Shown here one piece after another: positions 19,330 to 29,030 of a stretch of 64,000 nt of DNA (its first letter is position 1; every line of letters starts with the position of its first letter). The notes beneath the pieces are model-generated. The model made no database searches, was not told the DNA's origin, and saw only the letters and a list, made by a program, of their open reading frames with translations. The position numbers and the translations under genes are program-made. This DNA is from Paraburkholderia tropica (GTDB taxonomy: Bacteria; Pseudomonadota; Gammaproteobacteria; Burkholderiales; Burkholderiaceae). The stretch lies in contig NZ_FNZM01000004.1 of NCBI RefSeq assembly GCF_900109265.1, positions 372,001 through 436,000 on the forward strand, read 5' to 3'.

Positions 19330-19543
19330 GTTCCTTGAATGCCCGGTTCGCGCGTGGGTGAGTCGCGCTTGAATCGCTGCGTCTCACTTGTGTTCAATCG
19401 TAATATCGGCCGATTTTAAAAAGGTTTGATGATAAATGCCAATCACGGGTAAGCGCGCTGATTCAGAACGCATCGAAATCGCGAAGAAAATGGCGAAATG
19501 AATTCGGGCGGGGTTGCGTGACGCGTGAATGGCGCTGAGCGGC

Positions 19544-19594
19544 GCCGAATGGTGGCCGAATGGTGGCCGAATGGTGGCCGAATGGTGGCCGAAT
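19544..19594. repeat. 11-bp tandem repeat, four and a half copies
   Basis: Four exact copies of GCCGAATGGTG run from 19544 to 19587, followed by a partial copy. The array is in the gap between the transglycosylase and the tRNA, just beyond the tRNA terminator. Confidence 0.95.
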
Positions 19595-19603
19595 CGACGA
19601 GGA

Positions 19604-19634
19604 AATAAAAAACCGGCCATGAAGGCCGGTCTTT
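19604..19634 (-). terminator. Terminator downstream of the tRNA
   Basis: A 7-bp stem ACCGGCC/GGCCGGT with a 5-base loop is followed on the minus strand by TTTTTTATTT. It lies 54 bases past the tRNA 3' end. Confidence 0.85.
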
Positions 19635-19683
19635 TATGGGCGTGAATCCCACAGATTCACGCGTAATGCGAGTGCGTATAACC

Positions 19684-19771
19684 TGGTGGGCCGGGTGGGG
19701 TTCGAACCCACGACGTCCTTTCGGAGGCGGATTATGAGTCCGCTGCCTGCAACCAACACGGCGTCCGGCCC
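19684..19771 (-). tRNA. tRNA with CAU anticodon and class II-like long variable arm
   Basis: Read on the minus strand this 88-base sequence folds as a full cloverleaf. The 7-bp acceptor stem is GGGCCGG/CCGGCCC with a discriminator A and an encoded CCA. The D stem has 3 bp (GCC/GGC). The anticodon stem is GCGGA/TCCGC with loop CTCATAA, and the T arm is GTGGG-TTCGAAC-CCCAC. The variable region is about 15 bases (CTCCGAAAGGACGTC) with its own TCC-GAAA-GGA hairpin. Position 8 is A and position 14 is T, reversing the usual U8-A14 pair. CAU could mean Met or lysidine-modified Ile2. In E. coli an Ile2 gene also lies near rpoD, which favours Ile, but identity is uncertain. Confidence 0.85.
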
Positions 19772-19798
19772 AACGACGCTACAACAAAGACAGCGTTA

Positions 19799-19834
19799 AC
19801 AAAAAAGCCCGGTCTGCCAAAGGCCGGGCTTTTC
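19799..19834 (-). terminator. Terminator between rpoD and the tRNA
   Basis: AAAAGCCCGG and CCGGGCTTTT form a 10-bp stem around an 11-base loop and carry A and T runs on both sides, so it could act in either direction. It lies about 100 bases past the rpoD stop and separates rpoD from the tRNA gene. Confidence 0.85.
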
Positions 19835-19931
19835 GACGGCAGGCCGACATACTACACGAAACCGGGCCAGCCTGACCATCCGATCCCTGCTTTCGCTTGC
19901 GATAACTCCGAATCGCAAGCGCGCAAAGCGA

Positions 19932-22352
19932 TCAATTGCCTTCGAGGAACGACTTGAGCTTGTCCGAGCGGCTCGGGTGACGCAGTTTGCGCAGCGCCTT
20001 CGCCTCGATCTGGCGAATCCGCTCGCGCGTCACGTCGAACTGCTTGCCGACCTCTTCCAGCGTATGGTCGGTGCTCATCTCGATACCGAAACGCATGCGC
20101 AGCACCTTCGCCTCGCGCGGCGTGAGCGAGTCGAGCACGTCCTTCACCACGTCGCGCATCGAAGCGTGCAACGCGGCGTCCGACGGCGCCACCGTGTTGG
20201 TATCTTCGATAAAGTCGCCCAGATGCGAATCGTCGTCGTCGCCGATCGGCGTTTCCATGGAGATCGGTTCCTTCGCGATCTTCATGATCTTGCGGATCTT
20301 GTCCTCCGGCATTTCCATCTTCTCGGCGAGCGTGGCCGGATCCGGCTCGAGACCGGTTTCCTGCAGGATCTGCCGCGAAATGCGGTTCATCTTGTTGATC
20401 GTCTCGATCATGTGAACCGGAATACGGATCGTGCGCGCCTGGTCCGCAATCGAACGCGTGATGGCCTGACGGATCCACCACGTGGCGTAGGTCGAGAACT
20501 TGTAGCCGCGCCGGTATTCGAACTTGTCTACCGCCTTCATCAGGCCGATATTGCCTTCCTGAATGAGGTCGAGGAATTGCAGACCGCGGTTCGTGTACTT
20601 CTTCGCAATCGAGATCACGAGACGCAAATTGGCCTCGGTCATTTCGCGTTTGGCCTGACGCGCCTTCAGTTCGCCCGCCGCCATCTGGCGATTGGTTTCC
20701 TTGAGGTCCTTGAGCGGCAGCACCACGCGCGCCTGCAGATCGAGCAGGCGCTGCTGCTGTTCGCGGATCGCCGGAATATTGCGCGACAGAATCGCGCTAT
20801 ACGCGTGGTTCTCGCCGACGATCTTCTCGGACCAGTCGAGGTCGGTTTCATTGCCCGGGAACCGCGCGATGAACTCCGAGCGCGGCATGCCGCACTTGTC
20901 CACGACCGTGTGCAGGATCTGGCGTTCGACCTGGCGCACTTCGTCCACTTGCGCGCGCAACGTGTCGCACAGACGCTCGACGGTACGCGCCGTGAAGCGG
21001 ATCGACATCAGTTCGGTCTGGATGGTTTCCTGCGCCTTCAGGTAGGCCTTCGACTTGTAGCCTTCCTTTTCGAACGCGCGGCGCATCTTGTCGAACCATT
21101 CGCTGATGAGCGCGAATTTTTCGAGCGAGGCGCGCTTGAGCGCTTCGAGCTGCGCCGCGTTGGCCGTCGCCTGCGCCGCGCCGTCGTCGTCCTCTTCTTC
21201 TTCCTCTTCTTCCTCTTCCTCTTCGTCTTCCTCGCTTTCGTTCTCGATCTCTTCCGCTTCCTTGGCGTTGAAGCCGTCGGTGTCTTCGGCGTTCGGATCG
21301 ACCAGGCCGTCGACGAGCTCATCGACGCGAATCTCGTCGTTCGCGACGCGCTCGGCCATGGCGAGGATGTCGGCAATCGTGGTCGGGCAAGCGGAGATCG
21401 CCATGACCATGTGCATGAGGCCGTCTTCGATACGCTTGGCGATTTCGATTTCGCCTTCGCGCGTCAGCAGTTCGACCGTGCCCATTTCGCGCATGTACAT
21501 GCGCACGGGGTCGGTCGTACGGCCGAATTCGGAGTCGACGGTCGAGAGCGCGACCTCGGCTTCTTCCTCGACTTCGTCGTCGGAAGAGGCGTTCGGTGCG
21601 TTGTCGTTGAGGAGCAGCGTTTCGGCATCCGGCGCCTGTTCGTAGACGGCGACGCCCATGTCGTTGAACGTGCTGATGATGCCTTCGATCGCCTCGGTTT
21701 CCGTGAAATTATCCGGAAGGTGATCGTTGATTTCGGCGTAGGTGAGGTAGCCGCGCTCCTTGCCAAGCTTGATGAGCGCGCGAAGCTTGTTGCGACGTTC
21801 CTCGAGTTCCTCGACGGTACCGGGCTGCGACGACGCGAACGCGTCTTTCAGCAGCGCCTTTTCCTTCGCTCGCCGGTCGCGCGCACGGGTGGTCTTCTCA
21901 CCCTTGGCCGCCGGGGTGGGCGTGCTTTCCTCGCTCTGGTTTGCGTCGTCATCGACGGGCACTTCATTCAGCTTTTTCGTCATGGAGTTCGCCGTACCGG
22001 CTGTAGTCTCGACTCGCGGCTGTTGGACATCAGCCTCTTGAACCGTGGATACTGGAGCCTCGCGCTCTGCCGCATCGTCCGCAACGGCAGGCACTTGCCT
22101 TGCACTACTCGGACCACCGGACCGCTTCGTTGCCGGATGAGTTGCAGCTTTCGCCGCACGGGTTGGCGCCGCTCGCGCGGCCGAAGCAGCCATGGCTTTC
22201 TTCCGGACTGCGGGTACTTCATGACTGGCGGTTGCCGCCTTGCGGCGGGAACTGGCGGATGGGGCGTCCTGGGCATTCGTGACCTTGCCGGTCGGCTCCG
22301 TCGAGCCTGTGCCTGTCGCCTTTTTTCCGCCTGTAGTCTTTGCCATTGCCAT
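19932..22352 (-). CDS. rpoD: RNA polymerase primary sigma factor (sigma-70)
   Basis: The 806-residue housekeeping sigma factor is longer than E. coli RpoD (613). An Ala/Thr/Lys-rich N-terminal extension of roughly 150 residues precedes region 1.1, and the non-conserved region holds a run of glutamates ([14 protein letters not shown], about residues 380-400). Regions 2-4 are intact: [39 protein letters not shown], and the region 4 helix-turn-helix ([20 protein letters not shown]). The ATG at 22352 was chosen because AAGGGG lies just upstream. The longer upstream frame lacks such support. It is last in the block after dnaG. Confidence 0.95.
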   Translation of the reverse strand: MAMAKTTGGKKATGTGSTEPTGKVTNAQDAPSASSRRKAATASHEVPAVRKKAMAASAARAAPTRAAKAATHPATKRSGGPSSARQVPAVADDAAEREAPVSTVQEADVQQPRVETTAGTANSMTKKLNEVPVDDDANQSEESTPTPAAKGEKTTRARDRRAKEKALLKDAFASSQPGTVEELEERRNKLRALIKLGKERGYLTYAEINDHLPDNFTETEAIEGIISTFNDMGVAVYEQAPDAETLLLNDNAPNASSDDEVEEEAEVALSTVDSEFGRTTDPVRMYMREMGTVELLTREGEIEIAKRIEDGLMHMVMAISACPTTIADILAMAERVANDEIRVDELVDGLVDPNAEDTDGFNAKEAEEIENESEEDEEEEEEEEEEEDDDGAAQATANAAQLEALKRASLEKFALISEWFDKMRRAFEKEGYKSKAYLKAQETIQTELMSIRFTARTVERLCDTLRAQVDEVRQVERQILHTVVDKCGMPRSEFIARFPGNETDLDWSEKIVGENHAYSAILSRNIPAIREQQQRLLDLQARVVLPLKDLKETNRQMAAGELKARQAKREMTEANLRLVISIAKKYTNRGLQFLDLIQEGNIGLMKAVDKFEYRRGYKFSTYATWWIRQAITRSIADQARTIRIPVHMIETINKMNRISRQILQETGLEPDPATLAEKMEMPEDKIRKIMKIAKEPISMETPIGDDDDSHLGDFIEDTNTVAPSDAALHASMRDVVKDVLDSLTPREAKVLRMRFGIEMSTDHTLEEVGKQFDVTRERIRQIEAKALRKLRHPSRSDKLKSFLEGN

Positions 22353-22466
22353 TCCGCCCCTTGCTGGAAACTGGACACCTTTCGGCATCACCCGGCGAAA
22401 CGACCTCCGAGTGATACTTGAGCTGCCCGCCCGGAAAAAACAAAAACAAACCGCTGAAAACCTTTT

Positions 22467-22472
22467 ATTATA
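22467..22472 (-). promoter_or_regulatory. Perfect -10 box between dnaG and rpoD
   Basis: A consensus TATAAT reads on the minus strand in the dnaG-rpoD gap, about 115 bases upstream of the rpoD ATG. No good -35 hexamer is visible at 17 bases. It may be an internal rpoD promoter. Confidence 0.45.
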
Positions 22473-22509
22473 GCACGCACGGTAATAATCACCCCCGCAC
22501 ACGCCTCCC

Positions 22510-24411
22510 TTACAGTCCGAGCTGACGTTTCATGTCAGCCCGCGTCTGATTCAATTTAACGTATTCGGCCAATTCTTCAGGCGTGTGCCTCGATTGCCGC
22601 GAAAGCACGTCCAGCCGTTCGCTGCAGGCGTCGAAGCGCATTTTGAGGATGGCAGCCGTCATTTCCTCGCTCACGAGCCGTTCCTGCTCGCGGCGCTCCT
22701 CCTGCACGGCACCGTCTTCTGGATTTTTCATCAGCAAATCCCGAACGTTTTCATCATAGTCCAGAATTTCGCGAAAAATCTCCTCGAACGTGGGGGCGTT
22801 GGCCCCATTGCGCAAGAGATCCGAAAGCAACTGGAACTCCGCCGCGTCGCCCAGCGCACGCGCATGGGTGGTCACTTCCTCGAACAGCTCGCCGTGGCGC
22901 GTGAGCGTGATGAGCGCCTGTTCGGCCTCCTCGTCGAGCTGCGCCACGATGCGCGGATACATCACGAGGTTGCGCAGCGCCTTGCGCTCGATACCGGTCA
23001 CGAGGTGCCGGTCCTTGCGCGCGGGCGCCTGGCGCGCCGCCTGGGCGATGCGCGCGTCGACCTCGCAGAGTGCCGCCACTTCCTCGAACGGCACGTCGAG
23101 CCGGTCGGCGAACATGTGCATGATCTGCGCACGCAACGCGTTCGCCGGCAGCGCCTGGAGCAGCGGCTTGGCGTCGAACAGCGCGCGGGCGCGGCCTTCC
23201 GGCTGATCCAGCTCCTTGCCCGCCAGCACTTCGTTCAGCATGAACTGCGACAGCGGCATGGCGCGGTCGACCTGCGCCTTGAACGCCTCCGTGCCGAATT
23301 CGCGCACGTAACTGTCCGGATCGTGTTCCGTGGGCAGGAACAGGAAGCGGATCGTGCGGTTGTCGGCCGCATGCGGCAGGCACGCGTCGAGCGCGCGCCG
23401 CGCCGCGCGCCGGCCGGCCGAGTCGCCGTCGAAGCTGAAGATCACCGTATCGGTCTGACGCATCAGCTTCTGCACGTGGATCGGCGTGCAGGCGGTGCCC
23501 AGCGTGGCCACCGCGTTCTGAAATCCGAGCTGGGCGAGCGCGACCACGTCCATGTAGCCTTCGACCACCAGCACGTAATGCTGTTCGCGAATCGCGAGAC
23601 GCGCCTCGAACAGCCCGTACAGCTCGCTGCCCTTGTTAAATAGAGGCGTTTCGGGCGAATTCAAATACTTCGGTTCGCCGCCGTCCAGCACGCGGCCACC
23701 AAAGCCGATCACCTGCCCCTTCACGTTGCGGATGGGGAACATCACGCGGTCGCGGAAGCGGTCGTAGCGGCGCGCCTGGCCCTGTGCGTCCTGCTTTTCG
23801 CTGACGATCACGAGGCCGGCTTCGACGAGCGAGTCGTCGCGATAATCGGTAAACGCGGTTTCGAGGTTCTGCCATCCATCGGGCGAATAGCCGAGCCCGA
23901 AGCGGGCCGCGACTTCGCCGGTCAGGCCGCGTTTTTTGAGGTACTGGATCGCATTGGGCGCGCTGCGCAACTGCTTGCGGTAGTAGTCGCAAGCCGTCTG
24001 CATGATGTCCGACAGCGCGTTCGTGACCGCTTTCGAGACACCGGGCGCATAGCCGCCCTCACCGCTCTGGCCGCCCTGTCCGGGGCGGCCGCCGCCAAAG
24101 CCACCGCGCATCGGCGACGGTTCCTGCGGCACGGTCAGGCCGACCGACTGCGCGAGTTCATTGACGGCTTCGGGGAACGTGAGCCCGGCGTGCTCCATCA
24201 GGAAGCCGATGGCGGTGCCGTGGGCGCCGCAACCGAAGCAGTGATAGAACTGCTTCGTTGGACTAACGGTAAACGATGGGCTCTTTTCGTTGTGGAACGG
24301 GCAGAGACCCATGAAATTCGCGCCGCCCTTCTTGAGCTGCACGAAGCGTCCCACCACGTCGACGATATCGACGCGGTTTAGCAGATCCTGCAGGAACGAA
24401 TGCGGAATCAT
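22510..24411 (-). CDS. dnaG: DNA primase
   Basis: The 633-residue enzyme synthesises RNA primers at the replication fork. Residues 1-95 form the zinc-binding domain ([11 protein letters not shown], then [14 protein letters not shown]). A glycine-rich linker of about 30 residues precedes the RNA polymerase domain, which includes the TOPRIM segment ([11 protein letters not shown] and [13 protein letters not shown]). A helicase-interaction C-terminal domain follows. It is placed between yqeY and rpoD, as in the classical macromolecular-synthesis operon. Confidence 0.96.
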   Translation of the reverse strand: MIPHSFLQDLLNRVDIVDVVGRFVQLKKGGANFMGLCPFHNEKSPSFTVSPTKQFYHCFGCGAHGTAIGFLMEHAGLTFPEAVNELAQSVGLTVPQEPSPMRGGFGGGRPGQGGQSGEGGYAPGVSKAVTNALSDIMQTACDYYRKQLRSAPNAIQYLKKRGLTGEVAARFGLGYSPDGWQNLETAFTDYRDDSLVEAGLVIVSEKQDAQGQARRYDRFRDRVMFPIRNVKGQVIGFGGRVLDGGEPKYLNSPETPLFNKGSELYGLFEARLAIREQHYVLVVEGYMDVVALAQLGFQNAVATLGTACTPIHVQKLMRQTDTVIFSFDGDSAGRRAARRALDACLPHAADNRTIRFLFLPTEHDPDSYVREFGTEAFKAQVDRAMPLSQFMLNEVLAGKELDQPEGRARALFDAKPLLQALPANALRAQIMHMFADRLDVPFEEVAALCEVDARIAQAARQAPARKDRHLVTGIERKALRNLVMYPRIVAQLDEEAEQALITLTRHGELFEEVTTHARALGDAAEFQLLSDLLRNGANAPTFEEIFREILDYDENVRDLLMKNPEDGAVQEERREQERLVSEEMTAAILKMRFDACSERLDVLSRQSRHTPEELAEYVKLNQTRADMKRQLGL

Positions 24412-24534
24412 CGGGGCCTGGTCGCTCGGTTGGCGTAAAACGGGGGCGCGCTTGCGCGGCGCCCATGACGGGCAGTCGCCTCGCCGCGGCGGCAGGCTGT
24501 CATGCAGACGCCGGCGCCGCGCGAGAGCGTGCCG

Positions 24535-24984
24535 TTACTTCGAGAGCGCGGCCTTGACGAGACCGGAGACGGCCGTCATGTCGGCGCGGCCGGCCAGCTT
24601 CGGCTTGAGCACGCCCATGACCTTGCCCATGTCCTGCGGGCCCGCCGCGCCCACCTGGGCGACCGCGGCCTGCACTTCGGCGGCGATTTCGGCGTCCGAA
24701 AGCTGCTCGGGCATGTAGGCAGCCAGAACGACCAGCTCGGCCTGTTCCTTTTCGACGAGGTCCGCGCGCGCGGCGGCTTCGAACTGGCTGATCGAGTCCT
24801 TGCGCTGCTTGATCATCTTGTCGATGACCGCCGTAATGCCCGCGTCGTCGAGCGTCACGCGCTCGTCGACTTCACGTTGCTTGATGGCGGCGAGCAGCAG
24901 ACGAATCGTGGCGAGACGCTCGCTTTCGCGCGCGCGCATCGCGGCCTTCATGTCGTCGTTGATCCGGTCTTTGAGACTCATCAC
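24535..24984 (-). CDS. GatB/YqeY-domain protein
   Basis: The 149-residue protein begins MMSLKDRINDDMKAAMRARE and has the family's helical pattern, including AAYMPEQLSDAEI and the C-terminal GKVMGVLKPKLAGRAD. It resembles the tail domain of the GatB amidotransferase subunit and may bind tRNA, but the cellular role is not established. It lies between rpsU and dnaG in the same direction, the standard position in beta-proteobacteria. Confidence 0.9.
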   Translation of the reverse strand: MMSLKDRINDDMKAAMRARESERLATIRLLLAAIKQREVDERVTLDDAGITAVIDKMIKQRKDSISQFEAAARADLVEKEQAELVVLAAYMPEQLSDAEIAAEVQAAVAQVGAAGPQDMGKVMGVLKPKLAGRADMTAVSGLVKAALSK

Positions 24985-25087
24985 TCACCTGAATTGCGTT
25001 GGTTGCAGAAACCCGGAAAACCGGGGCAGTGAGGTCGTCCTGCCGAAACATCGTAACGAAGCATCGGAGAAACGCAAAAGCGAATGC

Positions 25088-25119
25088 AAAAACCCGCCTG
25101 GAAGCGTTTCCAGGCGGGT
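25088..25119 (-). terminator. Hairpin terminator or attenuator after rpsU
   Basis: A perfect 12-bp stem (ACCCGCCTGGAA against TTCCAGGCGGGT, 4-base loop) is followed on the minus strand by TTTTTGC. It sits about 145 bases past rpsU and before yqeY-dnaG-rpoD. It would let rpsU be expressed more strongly than the downstream genes. Confidence 0.85.
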
Positions 25120-25264
25120 CGGTGCGGATTCGGCTGGGTTGCGACCACACCAGAGAACAACACGGCGCGCGACGGGATCCTGCAGGAACCCTGCGGGCCG
25201 GCGCGCCGCGCTGCTTGCGCCGTCATGGATTTCCGCGGACGGAACGGCCATGGCGGCGCGGAAA

Positions 25265-25477
25265 TCAGTACATCTTCTTCGGCAGCATCTGGCTGCGCAG
25301 ACGCTTGAAGTGCCGCTTTACCGCCGCCGCCTTCTTGCGCTTCCGTTCAGCCGTAGGCTTCTCGTAAAACTCACGCGCACGAAGCTCGGTCAGCAGCCCG
25401 TTCTTCTCGATCGTGCGCTTGAAGCGCCGCATGGCGACTTCAAAGGGTTCGTTTTCTTTTACGCGGATGGTCGTCAT
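25265..25477 (-). CDS. rpsU: 30S ribosomal protein S21
   Basis: The 70-residue basic protein begins [20 protein letters not shown] and ends in a Lys/Arg-rich helix ([17 protein letters not shown]), the exact size and layout of bS21. It sits on the small subunit near the anti-Shine-Dalgarno region and aids initiation. First gene of the block, with a plausible sigma-70 promoter 34 bases upstream and an attenuator-like hairpin downstream. Confidence 0.97.
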   Translation of the reverse strand: MTTIRVKENEPFEVAMRRFKRTIEKNGLLTELRAREFYEKPTAERKRKKAAAVKRHFKRLRSQMLPKKMY

Positions 25478-25510
25478 TTTCCAATAACGGATCGGGGGTA
25501 AAGAGGATCG

Positions 25511-25539
25511 AGTATAGCAGAGGGTTTTTCAAAAGACAG
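25511..25539 (-). promoter_or_regulatory. Probable sigma-70 promoter of the rpsU block
   Basis: On the minus strand a TATACT -10 box (25516-25511) lies 34 bases before the rpsU ATG. A weak -35, CTGTCT (25539-25534), is spaced 17 bases away. The -10 is good; the -35 matches only half of the consensus. Confidence 0.55.
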
Positions 25540-25577
25540 GTAAACGTCGAGCCCGTTTTACCCGCCTCAAAACCCGC

Positions 25578-26795
25578 TCAAGCCGCGCCGGTAAAGGCTG
25601 CGGCGGCTTCGCCCGCCGCCACGCCGGAGGCCCAGGCCCACTGGAAGTTGTAGCCGCCGAGCCAGCCCGTCACGTCCACCGCTTCGCCCACGAAATAGAG
25701 TCCCGGCACGCGCTGGCTCATCATCGTCGCCGACGACAGTTCGCGCGTATCCACCCCGCCGCGCGTGACCTCGGCCTTCTTGTAGCCCTCGGTGCCGGTG
25801 GGCGTGAGCGTCCACTTCGCGAGGCCGTCGCCGATGCGGCGCAGCGTCTTGTCGGGCAGATCGGCAATACGCGCCTCCAGCGGCACCTGATGCGTCTCCA
25901 GCCAGGCGTGCGCAAGCCGCGCCGGCACCCACTCGGCGAGCAGATTGCCGATCTGGCGTTTCGTCGCGCCCTTCGCCTCGATCAGCGCCTCGGTGGCGTC
26001 GCGATCGGGCAGCAGGTTCACGCGGATCGGTTGCCCAGGCTGCCAGAAGCTCGAAATCTGCAGGACGCCGGGGCCGGACAGGCCGCGATGCGTGAACAGC
26101 AAGTCTTCGTCGAAGGCGCCGCCGGTCTTGCGCTCGCCCGTCGCCACGTTCACCTCCAGCGAGACGCCCGCGAGCGGCACGTACGGCGCCCATTCGTCGT
26201 GCGCGAAGGTCAGCGGCACGAGCGCCGGACGCGTGTCGATCAGCTTGTGGCCGAACTGTTTGGCGACGCGATAGGCGAAATCCGTCGCACCGATCTTGGG
26301 GATCGACAGGCCGCCCGTGGCGATCACGAGCGCCTTCGCCCTGATCTGGCCCTGCGGCGTGCCGAGCACGAAACCGGTTTCGTCGGCGTGGCCGACCTGT
26401 TCGACCGGCAGCGGACGGCGCCACGCGACGCGCCCGGCGTCGCATTCGGCGCGCAGCACGTCGATGATCGCCTCGCTCGACTGGTCGCAGAACAATTGGC
26501 CCTTGTGCTTCTCGTGCCACGTCACGCGATGCTGGCGCAGCAGCGCGAGAAAGTCGCGCGGCGTGTAGCGCGCGAGCGCCGAACGGCAGAAATGCGGGTT
26601 GTTCGAAAGATAGTTGGCGGGACTGGCGTGCAGATTCGTGAAATTGCAGCGTCCGCCGCCCGAGATGCGGATTTTTTCCGCGAGGCGCGGCGCGTGATCG
26701 ATCAGCGCCACGCGGCGTCCCTGCTGGCCGGCCACCGCCGCGCTCATCATGCCGGCCGCCCCTGCGCCGATCACGGCGATGTCGAATGATTCCAT
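25578..26795 (-). CDS. BaiN/HI0933-family FAD-dependent oxidoreductase
   Basis: The 405-residue flavoprotein opens with the dinucleotide motif [18 protein letters not shown]. Next come [11 protein letters not shown], typical of the HI0933/BaiN family, and [19 protein letters not shown]. The C terminus reads [20 protein letters not shown], the second FAD-binding signature. Enzymes of this family include bile-acid reductases, but the substrate in proteobacteria is unknown. The start at 26795 was chosen; another ATG nine bases upstream is equally possible. It is divergent from tsaD. Confidence 0.88.
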   Translation of the reverse strand: MESFDIAVIGAGAAGMMSAAVAGQQGRRVALIDHAPRLAEKIRISGGGRCNFTNLHASPANYLSNNPHFCRSALARYTPRDFLALLRQHRVTWHEKHKGQLFCDQSSEAIIDVLRAECDAGRVAWRRPLPVEQVGHADETGFVLGTPQGQIRAKALVIATGGLSIPKIGATDFAYRVAKQFGHKLIDTRPALVPLTFAHDEWAPYVPLAGVSLEVNVATGERKTGGAFDEDLLFTHRGLSGPGVLQISSFWQPGQPIRVNLLPDRDATEALIEAKGATKRQIGNLLAEWVPARLAHAWLETHQVPLEARIADLPDKTLRRIGDGLAKWTLTPTGTEGYKKAEVTRGGVDTRELSSATMMSQRVPGLYFVGEAVDVTGWLGGYNFQWAWASGVAAGEAAAAFTGAA

Positions 26796-26933
26796 GGCGC
26801 GCATTTTACCTGTGCGGCCGCTCGCCATCGCCCGCCAGCCGTCTTGCGCGTGCGCTGCTATACTTTCAGGCTTCCCTTTTACTTTGTTTTAGCGACGGTT
26901 CGCGCCTCTTTGGCGGCCGTTGCGCGCCCCACC

Positions 26934-27962
26934 ATGCTCGTACTCGGCATCGAAAGCTCCTGCGACGAAACCGGCCTCGCGCTCTACGACAGCGAGCGCG
27001 GCCTGCTCGCGCACGCGCTGCATTCGCAGATCGCCATGCATCGCGAGTACGGCGGCGTCGTGCCCGAACTCGCTTCGCGCGACCACATCCGCCGCGCGTT
27101 GCCGCTGCTCGAGGAAGTGCTCGCGAACAGCGGCGCGGCGCGCACCGACATCGACGCCATCGCCTTCACGCAAGGCCCTGGTCTCGCGGGCGCGCTGCTG
27201 GTGGGCGCGAGCATCGCCAACGCGCTCGCGATGGCGTGGAACCGGCCGACGGTCGGCATCCACCATCTCGAAGGGCACCTGCTCTCGCCGCTGCTGGTGG
27301 ACGCGCCGCCGCCGTTCCCGTTCGTCGCGCTGCTGGTCTCGGGCGGCCACACGCAGCTCATGCGCGTGACCGACGTGGGCGTCTACGAAACCCTCGGCGA
27401 AACGCTCGACGACGCCGCCGGCGAAGCCTTCGACAAGACCGCCAAGCTGCTCGGCCTTGGCTATCCGGGCGGCCCGGAAGTCTCGCGGCTCGCGGAGTTC
27501 GGCACGCCGGGCGCGATCGAATTGCCGCGTCCGATGCTGCATTCGGGCGATCTCGACTTCAGCTTCAGCGGCCTGAAGACCGCCGTGCTCACGCATGTGA
27601 AGAAGCTCGGCCCGAATATCTGCGAACAGGGCAAGGCCGATATCGCGCGCGGTTTCGTCGATGCCGCCGTGGACGTGCTGGCCGCCAAGTCGCTGGCCGC
27701 GCTCAAGCAGACGAAGATGAAGCGCCTCGTGGTCGCGGGCGGCGTGGGCGCGAACAAACAGTTGCGCGAAAAGCTCTCGGCGGCGGCGCAAAAGCGCGGC
27801 TTCGAGGTGCATTACCCCGACCTGTCGCTGTGCACCGACAACGGCGCGATGATCGCGCTTGCGGGCGCGCTGCGCCTGCAGCGCTGGCCCGACCAGGCCA
27901 CGCACGACTACGCGTTCACGGTGAAGCCGCGCTGGGATCTGACCTCGCTCGCGCAGCAGTGA
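26934..27962 (+). CDS. tsaD: tRNA N6-adenosine threonylcarbamoyltransferase
   Basis: The 342-residue ASKHA-fold enzyme transfers threonylcarbamoyl to A37 of ANN-decoding tRNAs, with TsaB and TsaE. It begins [19 protein letters not shown]. Metal-binding histidines lie in [11 protein letters not shown], and the family signatures [29 protein letters not shown] and [11 protein letters not shown] are present. Length is typical. The ATG at 26934 gives the conserved N terminus; the in-frame extension upstream was discarded. It ends at a strong bidirectional terminator. Confidence 0.96.
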   Translation: MLVLGIESSCDETGLALYDSERGLLAHALHSQIAMHREYGGVVPELASRDHIRRALPLLEEVLANSGAARTDIDAIAFTQGPGLAGALLVGASIANALAMAWNRPTVGIHHLEGHLLSPLLVDAPPPFPFVALLVSGGHTQLMRVTDVGVYETLGETLDDAAGEAFDKTAKLLGLGYPGGPEVSRLAEFGTPGAIELPRPMLHSGDLDFSFSGLKTAVLTHVKKLGPNICEQGKADIARGFVDAAVDVLAAKSLAALKQTKMKRLVVAGGVGANKQLREKLSAAAQKRGFEVHYPDLSLCTDNGAMIALAGALRLQRWPDQATHDYAFTVKPRWDLTSLAQQ

Positions 27963-27980
27963 GCGCGACGTCGGCGCAAT

Positions 27981-28010
27981 AAAAAAGCCGCCTTTTCAGG
28001 CGGCTTTTTT
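27981..28010. terminator. Bidirectional terminator between tsaD and folE2
   Basis: AAAAAAGCCGCC and GGCGGCTTTTTT form a perfect 12-bp stem with a 6-base loop, serving the convergent tsaD and folE2 genes. Confidence 0.95.
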
Positions 28011-28038
28011 ACGTCAGCAACACACGCTTTCGACCCGA

Positions 28039-28848
28039 TCAGGCCGACACGCGCTTGTCGTGTTCGATCACGGCGTAGGCGCTGTGATTGTGGATCGACT
28101 CGAAGTTTTCGGCTTCGAGCGTATAGGCGATCACGCGCGCGTCGGCGTTCAGACGCACGGCCACGTCGCGCACGAGGTCTTCGACGAACTTCGGATTCTC
28201 ATAGGCGCGCTCGGTCACGAACTTCTCGTCCGGACGCTTGAGCAGGCCCCACAGTTCGCACGAGGCTTCCTGCTCGGCGATGACGATCAGCTCCTCGACC
28301 GCCAGCTCGCCGTCGAACTCCACGTTCATCGTCACGTGCGAGCGCTGGTTGTGCGCGCCGTACTGCGAGATCTTCTTCGAGCACGGGCACAGGCTCGTGA
28401 CCGGCACGAGCACTTGCAGGAACAGGCGGGTCACACCGTCGCGCACGTCGCCCGTCAGCGTCACTTCGTAGTCCAGCAGACTTTCGACGCCCGACACCGG
28501 CGCGACCTTCTTCACGAAGTACGGGAACGACACTTCGATGCGGCCCGCCTGCGATTCGAGCTTCGCGATCATCGCGGTCAGCATCGCGCGGAACGTCGAC
28601 GGTTCGAGCGGCTGCTTGTTCTCTTCGAGCAGCGCCACGAAACGCGACATGTGCGTGCCCTTCTGGTCGGCGGGCAGATGAACGTCGAGATTCCACGTGC
28701 CGACGCTCGGCTGCACGTCGCCTGCCGCCGTCTTCACGGTCAGCGGATGGCGCACGCCCTTCACGCCGACGCGCTGGATCGGGATCTGGCGGGTATCGAC
28801 GGAACTCTGGACGTCCGGCATCACGAAAGCCGGATTCATCTGATTCAT
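28039..28848 (-). CDS. folE2: GTP cyclohydrolase FolE2
   Basis: The 269-residue type IB GTP cyclohydrolase makes dihydroneopterin triphosphate, the first step to folate. The characteristic catalytic-cysteine motif is [10 protein letters not shown], and [17 protein letters not shown] residues ([11 protein letters not shown]) follow. Length is typical of proteobacterial FolE2. The ATG at 28848 is preceded by GAGGATAAG. FolE2 can work with metals other than zinc and is often zinc-repressed, but no Zur box was recognised here. Confidence 0.95.
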   Translation of the reverse strand: MNQMNPAFVMPDVQSSVDTRQIPIQRVGVKGVRHPLTVKTAAGDVQPSVGTWNLDVHLPADQKGTHMSRFVALLEENKQPLEPSTFRAMLTAMIAKLESQAGRIEVSFPYFVKKVAPVSGVESLLDYEVTLTGDVRDGVTRLFLQVLVPVTSLCPCSKKISQYGAHNQRSHVTMNVEFDGELAVEELIVIAEQEASCELWGLLKRPDEKFVTERAYENPKFVEDLVRDVAVRLNADARVIAYTLEAENFESIHNHSAYAVIEHDKRVSA

Positions 28849-28892
28849 GTTCTTATCCTCAGGCCGCGCCGAACTGCGGCGCGCAAATGGCA

Positions 28893-28914
28893 AGCGCCGG
28901 CATGAGCCGGCGCT
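28893..28914. terminator. Perfect hairpin between folE2 and dxs
   Basis: AGCGCCGGC and GCCGGCGCT form a 9-bp stem with an ATGA loop, about 117 bases past the dxs stop. There is no T run, so its role as a dxs terminator is uncertain. Confidence 0.4.
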
Positions 28915-29030
28915 GGCTGGCGGAGCGCGGGTGCAAGACCCGTCCGCCGGTTCAATTGTGGAGTGGGCGGCGGCGGCGCGCGCGACGGTTTTCCGATGAA
29001 AACCCGCGGCGCCGCTCAGCGCGATCCAAC

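Noticed and set aside
19544..19594. A CRISPR-like array.
   Set aside because: The units are 11 bp with no spacers and no cas genes are in the window, so it is an ordinary tandem repeat.
26844..26864. A promoter with TTGCGC and TATACT upstream of tsaD.
   Set aside because: The hexamers are only about 9 bases apart, so a sigma-70 promoter is not supported although TATACT alone could be a -10 box.
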